Origin: Pseudogymnoascus destructans
Lineage: Eukaryota > Ascomycota > Leotiomycetes > Thelebolales > Thelebolaceae
Assembly (NCBI RefSeq): GCF_001641265.1
Contig: NW_020167524.1
Location: forward strand, 1,116,001-1,180,000
Length of the DNA stretch: 64,000 nucleotides
Reading direction: 5' to 3'
Position 1 is the first letter of the stretch, and each line of letters begins with the position of its first letter. Below the pieces are notes generated by a model that saw only the letters and a program-made list of their open reading frames with translations, did no database searches and was not told where the DNA came from. The translations under genes were made by a program, and so were the position numbers. Positions 10,781-20,757 of the stretch are shown here, piece after piece.

Positions 10781-11920
10781 GAAAGAGTTTGGAAGATGAG
10801 ATACACGGCAGCAGTTGTTTATTTGCTGTTGAACGGAAGCCAGACCTGGATGGCGAACCAGAACATCGAAGAATCTCCTGTCTCAACATATGTTGCTCTG
10901 CAACACTCCATCTGTGAAGTCGACGAGCGAAATCAACGACCTCCACCAATAATTCTGCAACAGTCGCAACAATGATCTCGTACACAACCTAGGGAGCAGC
11001 TGCAGTATCTCCTCCTTCGTCACCAAAGATAGGTCGGTGGCGGGTGGTGAGAGGAGGGTCCATCGGGTGGTGCAGGTGGCATATATCTGGTGGATCAGTG
11101 GATACGCGGACCCTCATCTGGAGGTGGATACCAAGCTCGAGACGCCAAAAATTACCGTCTCTAGAGGAATTAGATCTCTTTGACATTTTCAAATAGTCGT
11201 AGCTTGCCATGAAATGCCAGCGACAGTCTACGACTCTCTATTTCTAGTTATAACTCTCAAAGCGCAACATGAGCAACGTACAGAAACGTCAAAGCCAGAA
11301 TTCATCTAGAAGGAGAAGCACTTTGACCAACAAGCATATGAGTACGCAGTATTATACGGTGCAGATGTTTCCTTGATCATCTATCAGAAGGGGCGTTATT
11401 ATACTTACGTATCTCCTGGCAACCCATGTTTTCCACCATCCAAGAAAGAAATCGTAGGTTCTCTTCTGACTTCGATGACATTTTACTAAATGGTGGCAAG
11501 ATGGATTCTTTCCCAATCCCTATAAATATGTTGCCACATGACGCCGACACGAAATGTCAACGGAAACGCAATCCAGAAGATCCAGAGCAAGTGGGAAGTA
11601 GAGAGTAGGGGTGCGCAGGTACGAATATTGCCACGGCGTTAAGAAGACGGGATGAGGCCCTCACCCCATGATGTTGCTATGGTTGGCTCTAGATAGTGCA
11701 GAGGTTGTATAAGCGACTTCATTTCATATCTGGTGTCGTTCATAAGTCAGGCTCTGAGTCCTCGCCTGAATCAGGACAGGTCATCTTATTAAATTTTAAG
11801 ACTGCTGTCTTGCATTTGTCGAAATCTGCCTGTTCAAATGTGAAGAAGAGACTGCCAACGACGGAATGACATGTTCGCGGTGGCTAATGGCCAAAAATCG
11901 TAACCGATGGGGTGGAGAAT
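10781..11920. other. Unassigned region
   Basis: Short open frames on both strands (for example 10773-10985 and 10989-11210 minus) show no recognisable domain. I see no RNA gene or transposon end. Confidence 0.4.
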
Positions 11921-12072
11921 CAATGGGTGGAGGTTCAATGGGTGGAGGTTCAATGGGTGGAGGTTCAATGGGTGGAGGTTCAATGGGTGGAGGTTCAATG
12001 GGTGGAGGTTCAATGGGTGGAGGTTCAATGGGTGGAGGTTCAATGGGTGGAGGGAGGTTCAATGGGTGGAAG
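11921..12072. repeat. 15-bp minisatellite (CAATGGGTGGAGGTT)n
   Basis: Nine near-perfect 15-bp units start every 15 bp from 11921 to 12041; a final degenerate unit follows a 4-bp slip. Because 15 is divisible by three, several frames stay open and encode pentapeptide repeats on either strand, for example GGGSM on plus and IEPPP on minus. No flanking coding context supports a real protein. Confidence 0.95.
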
Positions 12073-12296
12073 ATTATTGAGTGAGCGACGAGGACAGAAT
12101 ACTGTACTTCATCTAAAAGTTGTGGGCCCTGGTCCCTGATGGCCGCGCGGGCCACCCATTTATCCATCACAGATGGTTTGGATGGCACACTCCAAGAGTA
12201 CGTACTACGCCGATCATCTAGAAGCTTTGAATATCGCGACCCCTTGCGCTATCAAGTTGGATAGACCAGCGGAGTCGAGCTGGTGTTCTCATACAG

Positions 12297-13866
12297 CTGA
12301 TCTACACTGCAGTGAATCTATTTTGCGTCAGCTTCAGAGCTTCTACGATTTCGGACGCTGGCCTCCGAGCCGGGTCACTCGCGGTGGTCAACATGGTTCC
12401 CCTCTTCGCCGGAGCGCATCTCGCCTTCTTTGCAGACCGGCTTGGGATATCTCTCAGGGCCGTCCGTGTTGTTCATCGCTCCACAGGTTTTATGGCTTTC
12501 TCGTTAGGCCTCCTTCATGTTCTCGTGATTGCGGCGTCCAACGTCCCCATCCCTTTAAACGAACCCCGGAATTTGTTTGCGGTTATAGTATGTATCCCTT
12601 CTCTCATCCCTAGACCGTTAACTAAAAACTGCATAGGGAGGATCGCTGCTTTGCCTTCTCGTACTGCTCGTGTGCCCTCTTTTTCGTAAACTCTCCTACG
12701 AACTCTTCCTCCGGACACACCAGGCGCTCGCAGTGGCTTCTGCCTATGCAGTGTGGCGGCATTTGCCCTCCGAAAAGCTCTTCCCTCGCCTTTATATATA
12801 TGTCTCCGCAGGTTTATTACTGTCTATGTTCCTTCTACAAAGTAGCAACGTCATATTTCGCAACGGCATCTTCTGACACCACCTCTCACGGGCCACCATC
12901 ACCCATGATTCGGGTGCGATCAAGATCCGCCTTCACCTTCAGAAGCCGCTAAAGGTCGATGATGGACAGTATGTTAACCTGTGGATACCTTCTGTCAGCT
13001 TCTGGTCTTTCCTGCAGAGCCACCCGTTCATGGTGATCTCTTGGGAGCCCAAGGAGCAGCATACCCTCGATCTCCTCATTGAGCCTCAAAGGGCCACACT
13101 ATTAACCCAATCATCATGTTTAATGGCCCCCATGGGCCACGTGTTGCCATGGACGAGTACGAGAGTATTCTGATGGTAGCTACCGGCTTTGGTATCGCCG
13201 CCCACTTACCCCACCTGAAAAGACTGATCTATGGCTATAATGCTCGCATAGTCCGAGCTCGCCGGATCCATCTCGTCTGGCAGATCCGGGATAAAGGTAA
13301 GGTTCCAATCCGGGCTTCGCACAAAAGCTGACGAAGCCAGCCGACGGCCTCGCAGCTCAGTCAATGCTGAACAGCGTATTGGACGAGGACAAGTACGTCC
13401 CTAGGTCGCTTGATATCCTCGAATTGTCTCGCTAATGAATACCTGGGCTAGATTCTCGAGGTCTCAGTCTACCTCGAATACAGCGATTCTCCGAAGTTTC
13501 CATTTGGTAACCGTGCTACTGCGTATCCGGGATCCGCGCCGTTGCTCGAGATATTTCTAGCAGAGGTCTCGGGGAAGTACATAAAGAGACCACGGATAGA
13601 ATGCGCCGATAATAGTAAGGCGTTGGGAAAATGGGAGCCGGAAGCCCCCAGACCGGACAGAGATCTAGAGTCTGCGGACTCGGAGGAGGCGGCGAGACAC
13701 GAGAAGATGCTCGTTACAGGTAAGCCTCATCCGTCTGTATCCCTATGGCGCTAATCGAATGAAAGTATCTGGTTCGGACAAAATCCGGGATGAATTGCGG
13801 ATGATCGTACGTAAGTATCTCCAGGTCGGAGTCAGCTTGATAGAACTTGAATACCAGCCGGAGTAA
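12297..13866 (+). pseudogene. Ferric reductase-type transmembrane oxidoreductase, broken
   Basis: After an acceptor at 12291-12296 the product reads as a FRE-family membrane reductase, which passes electrons from NADPH through FAD and two haems to extracellular iron or oxygen. Seen in order: haem-binding helices (VNMVPLFAGAHLAFFADRLG, VVHRSTGFMAF, LRTHQALAVASAYAVWRH), the FAD region (DGQYVNLWIP, QSHPFMVISWE), the NADPH region (MVATGFGIAAHLPHLKRL, IHLVWQI) and the C-terminal SDKIRDELRMIVRKY...LEYQPE. Introns are visible at about 12589-12637, 13295-13339, 13393-13451 and 13720-13764. It is broken by TGA at about 12876 and a frameshift at about 13110. The N-terminus is not recognised. Confidence 0.8.
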
Positions 13867-14049
13867 TAAGTCAGGGCACTACGCATTTAGGCAGAAATAA
13901 AAACCTCGAGAGAATGGAAATTCTATACTTGTAGCAGGAGTGACGCTGAATGCATGTTGCAAAAAAACAAATTGCCTGTATGAAACTCTACCGAGTCTAT
14001 TATGGCTCATGAACTGGCCTAGAACCCCATCGATAGTAGGAAATGGTGC

Positions 14050-14260
14050 CTGGGAGCACATCACGCCTCGGAGATGGTAATTGCAAGGAGAACGCTCAGC
14101 GGAGAGGTGCCCAAGGAGACATGGTCTCCTTGGGGAGGTCTCCTGCGCGTGCCTGCGCCTAAGTGCACATAGCCCGGGGGAGAGTTCTCTGAGGAGACAA
14201 TGGCACCTCGGAGAGCCTACCGCGGAGCACATTGCTCCGGGGGAGACCACGGGCCTGCAA
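14050..14260. other. GC-rich, hairpin-prone segment
   Basis: A stretch dense in short inverted repeats built on CTCC/GGAG words. One is a near-perfect palindrome AAGGAGACATGGTCTCCTT at about 14112-14130; others pair GGTGCC/GGCACC and GGAG/CTCC words. Open frames on both strands look like by-products of the composition. Function unknown. Confidence 0.4.
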
Positions 14261-14394
14261 CTCACATATAACTTGTTGTACCCTGCTAAACTTAGTCACC
14301 ACATAGTTTTGTACACTATGGCAGGTGGAGTATACAGTCAAACCCTTGTTAAGACGATGGCATCCGTAGCAAGCATTTCCATCGTCTTATCGTA

Positions 14395-16257
14395 TAACGT
14401 ACTTCATAAGTAAGCTGCGCATACAAGTAAGCTGCGCACAGCCCACCAAAATCATGGCTTTAGGAACTAATAATTCAACAACAAATTAAGATTACTATTA
14501 TTAAACCAATCTAATTCGAATTAACCCTATCTGGGCACGTACGGGCCGTGTGTTCAAGTGATCTGCAAATACTACACATCCGTGGTGCGCGGATTTGTCG
14601 CTTTTGAGCCCCACCTGTAGACTGACCCGTACGCTCTATATTTGCAGCTACGGATCGATCCAAGCCCTCCTGGACTGTCAAAACACCTCCCGTAGCAATA
14701 TACGACCTCCGTACAGCTCTCTTCTTCTTCTGGCGTTCGTTCGCGGCCCGTAGCTTCTTGTTTTCATCCGCAAGGAGGACTGCAGAATGCATAGCCATTT
14801 GACAGCCCTTAACTAACTGCCGAACTGCACGATCTGTAGGACTTGAAGACCCGGCCGTACGGCGTTGTACAAAGTCTCCAATTGCCTTAGCTTGAGATTC
14901 TAGCTCTTGTATATTGTGTGGCGTCTCTGGGACCCAAGGCGCTTGTTCGGTCGTAGGAGGAGGAGGAGGGGTAGGCGTCCGTAATTGAGTATTAAGCTTT
15001 GAGAGAACACGTTCTGGGTCGTACGGGACCAATCCAGCAGCTACGAACCCGCTACGGATTGTACGTGAGGTTAAAGCTTCCGTACGGGCCGTAAAATAAG
15101 CTTGAAGGAAATCAGACTTATCAATATGATTAACTCCAGCCCGCATAAGATCTTCAATTTGTCGCCCGTATGACCGTTTTAGGACCGCAAAACAGCTCAC
15201 ATCAAGAGGTTGAAGTAAATGTGAGGAATGCGGAGGCATACAAAGAGTAATGATATTACGGTCCTTGCAAAACAAGTCAAATTCAGCCGTAATATGACTT
15301 CCATGTCCGTCAAGAATAAGAAGTCGATATACTCCTTCCGTACGATCCTTTGTATGTTTTTCGAAGACGTCTGTAAGCCAAATAAGGCCTAATTGGTCCG
15401 TAGTCCAGCCGTTATCACTAACCGCAATTTCCCAATTAGACGGTAAAGCGTTTATATACCAGGTAGAGATATGGAGTTTGCCTTTAAGTATAATCATTGG
15501 AGGAAGCGACCAACCGTCCGCATTAATACACTCAATAGCCGTAGTCCATTCGCGGTTCCCAGGTTGGACTGTTACGGGCCGTGACGTACGATCAGAGGCC
15601 GTAATGACTTTTGCGGTCGAAATCACACCCATTTGAAAGCCCGTCTCATCAAAGTTATAGATATCCACGTCCCGGATTCCATATTTTGCAACTGTATTTC
15701 GTACAAGTCGGAACCAGTCTCGAATAATAGTCGGGTCTTCACATAAGGCACGCTTGTAATCATATTTGCGATTATAACAAGCCCGTAAAGAGTCATGGCG
15801 TCGTACGAAGTTATATGGCCATTGGACGCCAACTTGTTGCGGAGGAGACGCGTCCGTACCGGTCCGTTTTTGAAGTAATAAGTTAGCCATATCTCGAATT
15901 GAAGCCGTACGAACTGGTAAGCCTCGCTCATCCATAGATAAGATCCAATTAACAAGCGTTAATTCTTCCGTATCCGTAAGTTTGAGGTTTGTAGACCGTA
16001 TTTCATTATGCGGACGCGTGCCCTTCAAGCGCGTCCGTAATGTCGATTCAGGTACGTCGTACGCGTCTGCAGCACCACGAATGCTTGTAAAATAGCCTGA
16101 TTTATATGAATTAATCGCAAGAGCTATTCGGCCCTCTTTGGAGGCCAATTGGGCACTATTTGGTTGAGGCATGACTGGTTGAATAGGGTAGATTTCGTGA
16201 TTTTGGTGGGGTGTGCGCAGCTTACTTGTATGCGCAGCTTACTTATGAAGTACGTTA
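14395..16257 (-). mobile_element. Intact Fot1/pogo-like transposon
   Basis: About 1.86 kb with terminal inverted repeats of about 60 bp (14395-14454 and about 16198-16257), nearly identical, starting TAACGTACTTC and flanked by TA on both sides (14393-14394, 16258-16259). Each repeat holds two direct copies of AAGTAAGCTGCGCA spaced 17 bp apart, a plausible double binding site for the transposase. With an unbroken transposase gene inside, it could be an active or very recent copy. Confidence 0.88.
14511..16172 (-). CDS. Fot1/pogo-like transposase, intact (553 aa)
   Basis: Single-exon transposase. Residues ~10-55 are an HTH_psq domain (ALAINSYKSG...AADAYDVPESTLR), ~65-140 the CENP-B-type second HTH, and ~165-360 the DDE domain with D175 (YNFDETGF), D288 (LLILDGHGSH) and D324 (QPLDVSCF). 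A Pro-rich linker and Lys/Arg-rich coil follow, and near the end a CCHC zinc knuckle (CSICRSLEHTARTCP). Full length for the family, no stop, typical DD35D spacing. It acts in the nucleus, binding the terminal repeats and moving the element into TA sites. The start codon MPQPNSAQ lies just inside the 3'-side terminal repeat. Confidence 0.92.
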   Translation of the reverse strand: MPQPNSAQLASKEGRIALAINSYKSGYFTSIRGAADAYDVPESTLRTRLKGTRPHNEIRSTNLKLTDTEELTLVNWILSMDERGLPVRTASIRDMANLLLQKRTGTDASPPQQVGVQWPYNFVRRHDSLRACYNRKYDYKRALCEDPTIIRDWFRLVRNTVAKYGIRDVDIYNFDETGFQMGVISTAKVITASDRTSRPVTVQPGNREWTTAIECINADGWSLPPMIILKGKLHISTWYINALPSNWEIAVSDNGWTTDQLGLIWLTDVFEKHTKDRTEGVYRLLILDGHGSHITAEFDLFCKDRNIITLCMPPHSSHLLQPLDVSCFAVLKRSYGRQIEDLMRAGVNHIDKSDFLQAYFTARTEALTSRTIRSGFVAAGLVPYDPERVLSKLNTQLRTPTPPPPPTTEQAPWVPETPHNIQELESQAKAIGDFVQRRTAGSSSPTDRAVRQLVKGCQMAMHSAVLLADENKKLRAANERQKKKRAVRRSYIATGGVLTVQEGLDRSVAANIERTGQSTGGAQKRQIRAPRMCSICRSLEHTARTCPDRVNSN

Positions 16258-16277
16258 TATCGTTATATAGAGTAATA

Positions 16278-16799
16278 TTATGTAAGCCACCTATCTAACG
16301 TAACCTGCTGCTGTGACTGTGCTCGAATAGCCTCAATGGCTGTTTGCAGCTGCTCTAGTGCCCGTATATGCCCCGTAGTAAGAGCATCCTGGCCTTCAGA
16401 ATACTCAATCAGTATCTGGAGGGCATCCTGGGCCTCCTTTGCCGTAGGCGCAGGCTGCTCAGGCTGCTCCTCCTCTTCGTCATCATTTTGAGAGTTCTGA
16501 TGCCCAAGTTGCCCCTCTATTATCTCCTCAAGTAGTTCTTCATCGGTAGTCTGTCCTTCCACCGCTCTAGCCTCTTCCACAGGGTTTAGAAAGTTTGAAA
16601 TAGCCATTGAGTCTGTAATTGATGCTGTAGTTATTGCTTGGTTGTAGAGTTCTTGTATTCCAGTAGGCATCGTTATTGTTGGAAGGCTAATTGGATTTGA
16701 AACAAGTGTAGATTTCCGGAAGCAGTTGTATATCGTAGTGTTTGAAACTTCTGTATTCCAAGCACGAATAATCCAGCGAAGAGCGAGTCGAAGATTCAT
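16278..16799 (-). pseudogene. Tigger-like transposase, C-terminal fragment
   Basis: 173 residues with LRWIIRAWNTEVSNTTIYNCFRKSTLV, the conserved end of the DDE region of Tigger/CENP-B-like transposases, followed by a Glu-rich segment (NDDEEEEQPEQP) and a helical tail. It is the same subfamily as the copy at 61517-63002 (AIRWTLRSWN...TIYNCFRKSTLL). The DNA-binding and catalytic parts are absent, so it cannot act as a transposase. Confidence 0.75.
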
Positions 16800-16915
16800 A
16801 AGTTTCTGTGGATCTTGATTTGAATCGATAGTGTCGATTATAAACCGAAGCCAATGTTGTCGATAATAAGAGGTTATCGGCTAAAAGAGGATCGTCTTGG
16901 CGAGGTTTGACTGTA

Positions 16916-17485
16916 GTAGCTCAGAAGAACATCCATACAGCTCACTTGCTTTATTCAGCTAAACCTCATCCCGCGCACCTCTATTGCCCACTTCCCTTCT
17001 CTCCCTTCTGTTTCCGGGGTGCTCCTATTTCTCCCGTCTACCCTCACTTCCTTCTCTCTGCCTTGCCTATTGCTTCTCCTACGCGAGTTCTCCTACGAGT
17101 TTAAGACTATGCTTCGCATGGGTATCTTCCTGCGGAGTAAGGTGCGCTGGAACGATGATAGATTGCAAGTATAAGTTGGGAGAAGACGGATTCTGCAAAC
17201 ACTCAGTGGACATCTGATGGGGGATCATTCAAGACCATCCGGGGACCATCTGGTGAGGCCATACGGATTTGACCACATGTCTAGTATGCGATGGCAGGAT
17301 TGACCAGCTACAAACCACAAAGACCTAAACTGAGTTACTCATGGAGCGCCTAAGCATGCAGAAAGGTAATGGGCCTCATTGAAGCCGGGCGAGATGGGCG
17401 AGGCGGTTGACGTTAATGTGCAAGTCGAGAGATTAAAACCAGAGGCTGTTCATGGGTACTCAAGACGAATACACAAATAATTAGC
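16916..17485. other. Unassigned spacer before 5S rRNA gene
   Basis: A pyrimidine-rich stretch at 16960-17100 is open in two frames but shows no domain. I see nothing else I can support. Confidence 0.4.
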
Positions 17486-17604
17486 ACATACGACCATAGA
17501 CTCAAGAGAACTGGGCATCCCGTCCGCTCTGCCATACATAAACTTGAGATCGGTGGATTAGTAGTTGGGTGGGTGACCACCAGCGAATACCCACTGTTGT
17601 ATGT
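17486..17604 (+). rRNA. 5S ribosomal RNA gene
   Basis: 119 bp beginning ACATACGACCATAGACTC and ending CACTGTTGTATGT, with the conserved fungal 5S internal promoter region (GGATTAGTAGTTGGGTGGGTG) and a T-run just after the end that would stop RNA polymerase III. It differs from the copy at 23377 by one base in the body that I could see (CTCAAGAG against CTCGAGAG). Dispersed 5S genes are usual in filamentous ascomycetes. One of the two could be a pseudogene copy; nothing clearly destroys this one. Confidence 0.93.
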
Positions 17605-17744
17605 TTTTTGTCTTTTTATACAATAGATTTTGCCATGTCCACGCTTTGGTTCGCGTATCACGTGAACTATCATGCTGTCACCTGTCACCTGTCACTTACC
17701 TCTTGTCTCTTTTTGATGCTATCTCGCAGACCTGCCACATTCGC

Positions 17745-20414
17745 CAGTGTTCGGCAGATACTACCCAGGTAGTATCTGGGTCCTCGCCAGGTAAGGTAAG
17801 TATCTGAGCGGCTTTGCTCAGGTAAGGTAGGTATTTACAGATACTTTAGCAGGTAGTTGAGCCTCAATTCCGTATACAAAAATGACGCTTTTGATATTTG
17901 AAATAGATAATGATATGTAACTAGAATATGTAACTAGAAAAGTGAAACTCGTGACAAATATAATAATAAAATAGACAGCCCCTATTCCTATTCTTCTGCC
18001 TCATCATCTGCATCATCACCGTCGCTGTCGGCATCTGGTAAATAACCCCAATTCCGTAAGCAAAGCAGATATCTAATTGTCGATGGCGACAATCTATTCC
18101 TTTTCTTAGTAATGATATCGCTACCATTGCTAAATACCCGTTCTGATGGTGCTGATGTCGCAGGAATTGCAAGATGGTCTCGAGCAACTTGAGCAATTAT
18201 TGGATATTGATATTGCTTTGCAGACCAATATTTGAGAATATCAGTATGCTCACCAGGCCGTGTCAAGCATCCATCGTTTCCATTCTGGTTCTTCAAATGA
18301 TATACCCTCTGATGCAAATAAATCTTCATCAGAATCTGGTTCTTGCACTCTAGTATTTGCATTTCCTAATGCATCTGCAAGAGCTGTTTCACGTTCAATA
18401 CGCTCTGTATCAAGATGATATTGCCGTGTCTTATATGTTCTACAAACATCTTCAAACTGTGCTCTTGCCCGTGTGATTCGTACATGATCTGTACTATCTG
18501 GATATATCTTTTTAAACACTGTATGGTTCATCCGTGGATCGCAAATTGTAGCTACAGCTGAGTGCTTACATTGCTGATTTGTTGCAAGAGTATAATACGC
18601 GTGAAGCTTTTGATAAGCTACTGTGCATGCAATACCAATTGCTGAGTGCTCGCCAACTTCTTGTTGCATCTTCTTAACTTTATTTATCATTTTAAGATAA
18701 AGTGGAATAGCAAAGTTAAGTGACGGATATGTATCACTTTGTAGCCGTCTTGATGGTTTGAGAAATATTAAGAACAGTCGTTCAAGATCTTTAATAACAG
18801 CCCAATCTCCTGTAGTTAATGCAATATCTTTCATACTAATATCAAGCTGTTGTGTTATGCATACTGCTGTGATTGGTATTTGGAGTTTTAATGCTGTATC
18901 AAGCATACGATGTGTTGAATTCCATCGTACTGGCATATCAAGTGATAGTTGCTGTGGTTTTAAACCTATAGCTTTGACTTGTCGTTGTAAAGCATCCTTC
19001 CATGCTCGTCGATTACGAAAGACATAGATATGTCTTCGTAGCTTTGCAAGAGCATTCATGACTTCCACATGACTATCTCTACTAAATGGAATCCGAGCTG
19101 CACCTTGCTCACACCGGTATGTCTCTGTCTCTACATCTGGTTCTGCTTTTAAACTCGTAAGAGCGGCTTGAACTGCGAGATTTATGATATGTGCAATACA
19201 CCGGACATCGCCTTCTTTGACAGTAAATGTCCAAGGTTGTTGAGTTGATGTTTGGGCGTTGCTAGCCAATTTCTCATATTCTGAGAGCATCACAGTATTT
19301 GATGATGCGTTGTCTCGGGTGCATGTAAAGATAGCGCCTGTAATAGCTATACTATCTGTTACAGCTGCTAATTGCTGAGCTAAGTATTCACCGCTATGAA
19401 TAGGCTCTTGAAGATGTATCACATCAAGCAATTTTGATTTCTGCTGCCATTTATCATTAATCCAATGAGCGGTAACAGCAGCATACTCTGTATAGTTCCA
19501 TGCAGACCATGCATCTGTCGTTATGGATATCCGGCCTCCATGTATAATATGAGAATGGAGTTCAAGCTGTAGTATGCCTCGGTGATATGAGAATTGGCGT
19601 TGTAGTTCTCGGTGCAATGTTCTTGACGAAAGTGATAACACAGATGGACTTAAGAACCGTACTAATTGACGATATGAATAGCTTTCGATAATGCGTAAAG
19701 ACAGGTTATTAGATACTATAAACGATAGCACTAACTCTCTATATTTGGCTGGATTGTTTGTTGGTCTTGATTCATGGGTCGCTGGTCTCCGAGGCTCAAA
19801 AAATGATGATGTGCTGCTAGATTGACTTGAAGGCGCTGTATTCTTGTGTTTAAGAGCATCATAGATTCCTTTATGCTTAAGACTATAGTGTTTCCAAAGA
19901 TTGCCAGTTGAAGCAGCAGCTTGAGCATGGGTTTGAGCTGCGGGCGAGTATCCGCAATTAGGCTGCATACAGCATACTTTGATAGTTGGCGGGTTGCTCT
20001 CAAGTAGTATTCTTGAATATAGTTCCTTCGTGAACAGCAGCGACTGCGTTGGCGGTAGCATTTGGCTAGGCGGGTGTAGACGGACAGGAATTGGATTTGA
20101 TTGCTGAAAAGGGGTAAAAAGCCCTGGTAGGGCTGGCTCATCGTGAGGATTATAGCCATCAAGGTCCGTCGGCACGTCTGACGACGGAGAGTCACTCATT
20201 TTCACGGCAATTATCACCATATCAAGCATGAAGACGAGTATTTCAACGTTAGCATTTGTGCGGCTTGGCTACACTTGGCAATACTTGGCATGTATCTGGG
20301 TAAGTATCTGAAAATACCGGGATACTCAGGTATTTTGAGAATGAGCCCAGGTAGGTAATTACCCAGGTAATTACCTGAACACCACAGGTAATCAGGTATC
20401 TGTGCCGCACACTG
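17745..20414 (-). mobile_element. hAT transposon (2.67 kb), 8-bp TSD ACATTCGC
   Basis: The element starts CAGTGTTCGGCA and ends, read on the minus strand, CAGTGTGCGGCA. The 8-bp direct duplication ACATTCGC lies at 17737-17744 and 20415-20422, the exact size for hAT elements. Subterminal regions are full of CAGGTA/TACCTG words in both orientations (17775-17860, 20300-20400). The inner transposase gene has one frame break. Confidence 0.9.
17988..20229 (-). pseudogene. hAT transposase with one frameshift
   Basis: From 20229 (or the internal MSDSPSSD start at 20199) an open frame of up to 659 residues reaches 18250, and the last ~90 residues continue in another frame to 17988. It holds a BED-type zinc finger region (CCMQPNCGYS...LWKHYSLKH), SITTDAWSAWNY (first Asp), CTRDNASSN (second Asp), the CxxH motif (CIAHIINLA), MPVRWNSTHRML, and after the break LAIPATSAPSERVFS with the catalytic Glu in the C-terminal dimerisation region. 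The break lies at about 18245-18260 and looks like a one-base change; no convincing intron fixes it. Confidence 0.85.
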
Positions 20415-20757
20415 ACATTCGCCACACCTACATCAAATTCACTTCCTTGAAACTACCCCCATCCTCTTCCTTCTTGCCCGCTTTCACATCTTGGACCTCC
20501 CCGTACGCGCGCCCACGCACCCCATTCTTCCCCTCCATATACGCCAACCCTCGCAGCGTCCCGAGCCATGGTCTAGAATAAATAGGCCCGACGAAGTGAG
20601 ACGCATGCCATTCCCCTTCCCGTTTCCGCACCCTCACACTTCACCAGCACCACCACACTCCGCGACGGAAGTGCGTGAGTGAGTGACGATAGAGAGAGAC
20701 AGGACTGTACACCAAGAACCCGCTCCCAAAACGACTTTCAAACGCAAAGAAGCAGGA

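Larger units (their letters stand above)
14335..16913 (-). mobile_element. Deleted Tigger-like element, host of a nested Fot1-like element
   Basis: The outer termini are CAGTCAAACC at 14335 and GGTTTGACTG ending at 16913, each flanked by TA (14333-14334 and 16914-16915), as expected for the pogo/Tigger group. A second block (AAGACGAT) is shared about 10 bp inside each end. Only the C-terminal quarter of a transposase remains (16278-16799), so this is a non-autonomous deletion derivative. The Fot1-like element at 14395-16257 is inserted near its 3' end. Confidence 0.75.

Noticed and set aside
11921..12072. Regular 15-bp repeats as a possible CRISPR array or collagen-like gene
   Set aside because: Units are contiguous with no spacers, and open frames arise only because 15 is a multiple of three; no coding context.
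18245..18260. Intron joining the two hAT-2 transposase frames
   Set aside because: A GTGAGC donor exists, but the conserved protein resumes immediately (EHTDILKYW), leaving no room for an intron.
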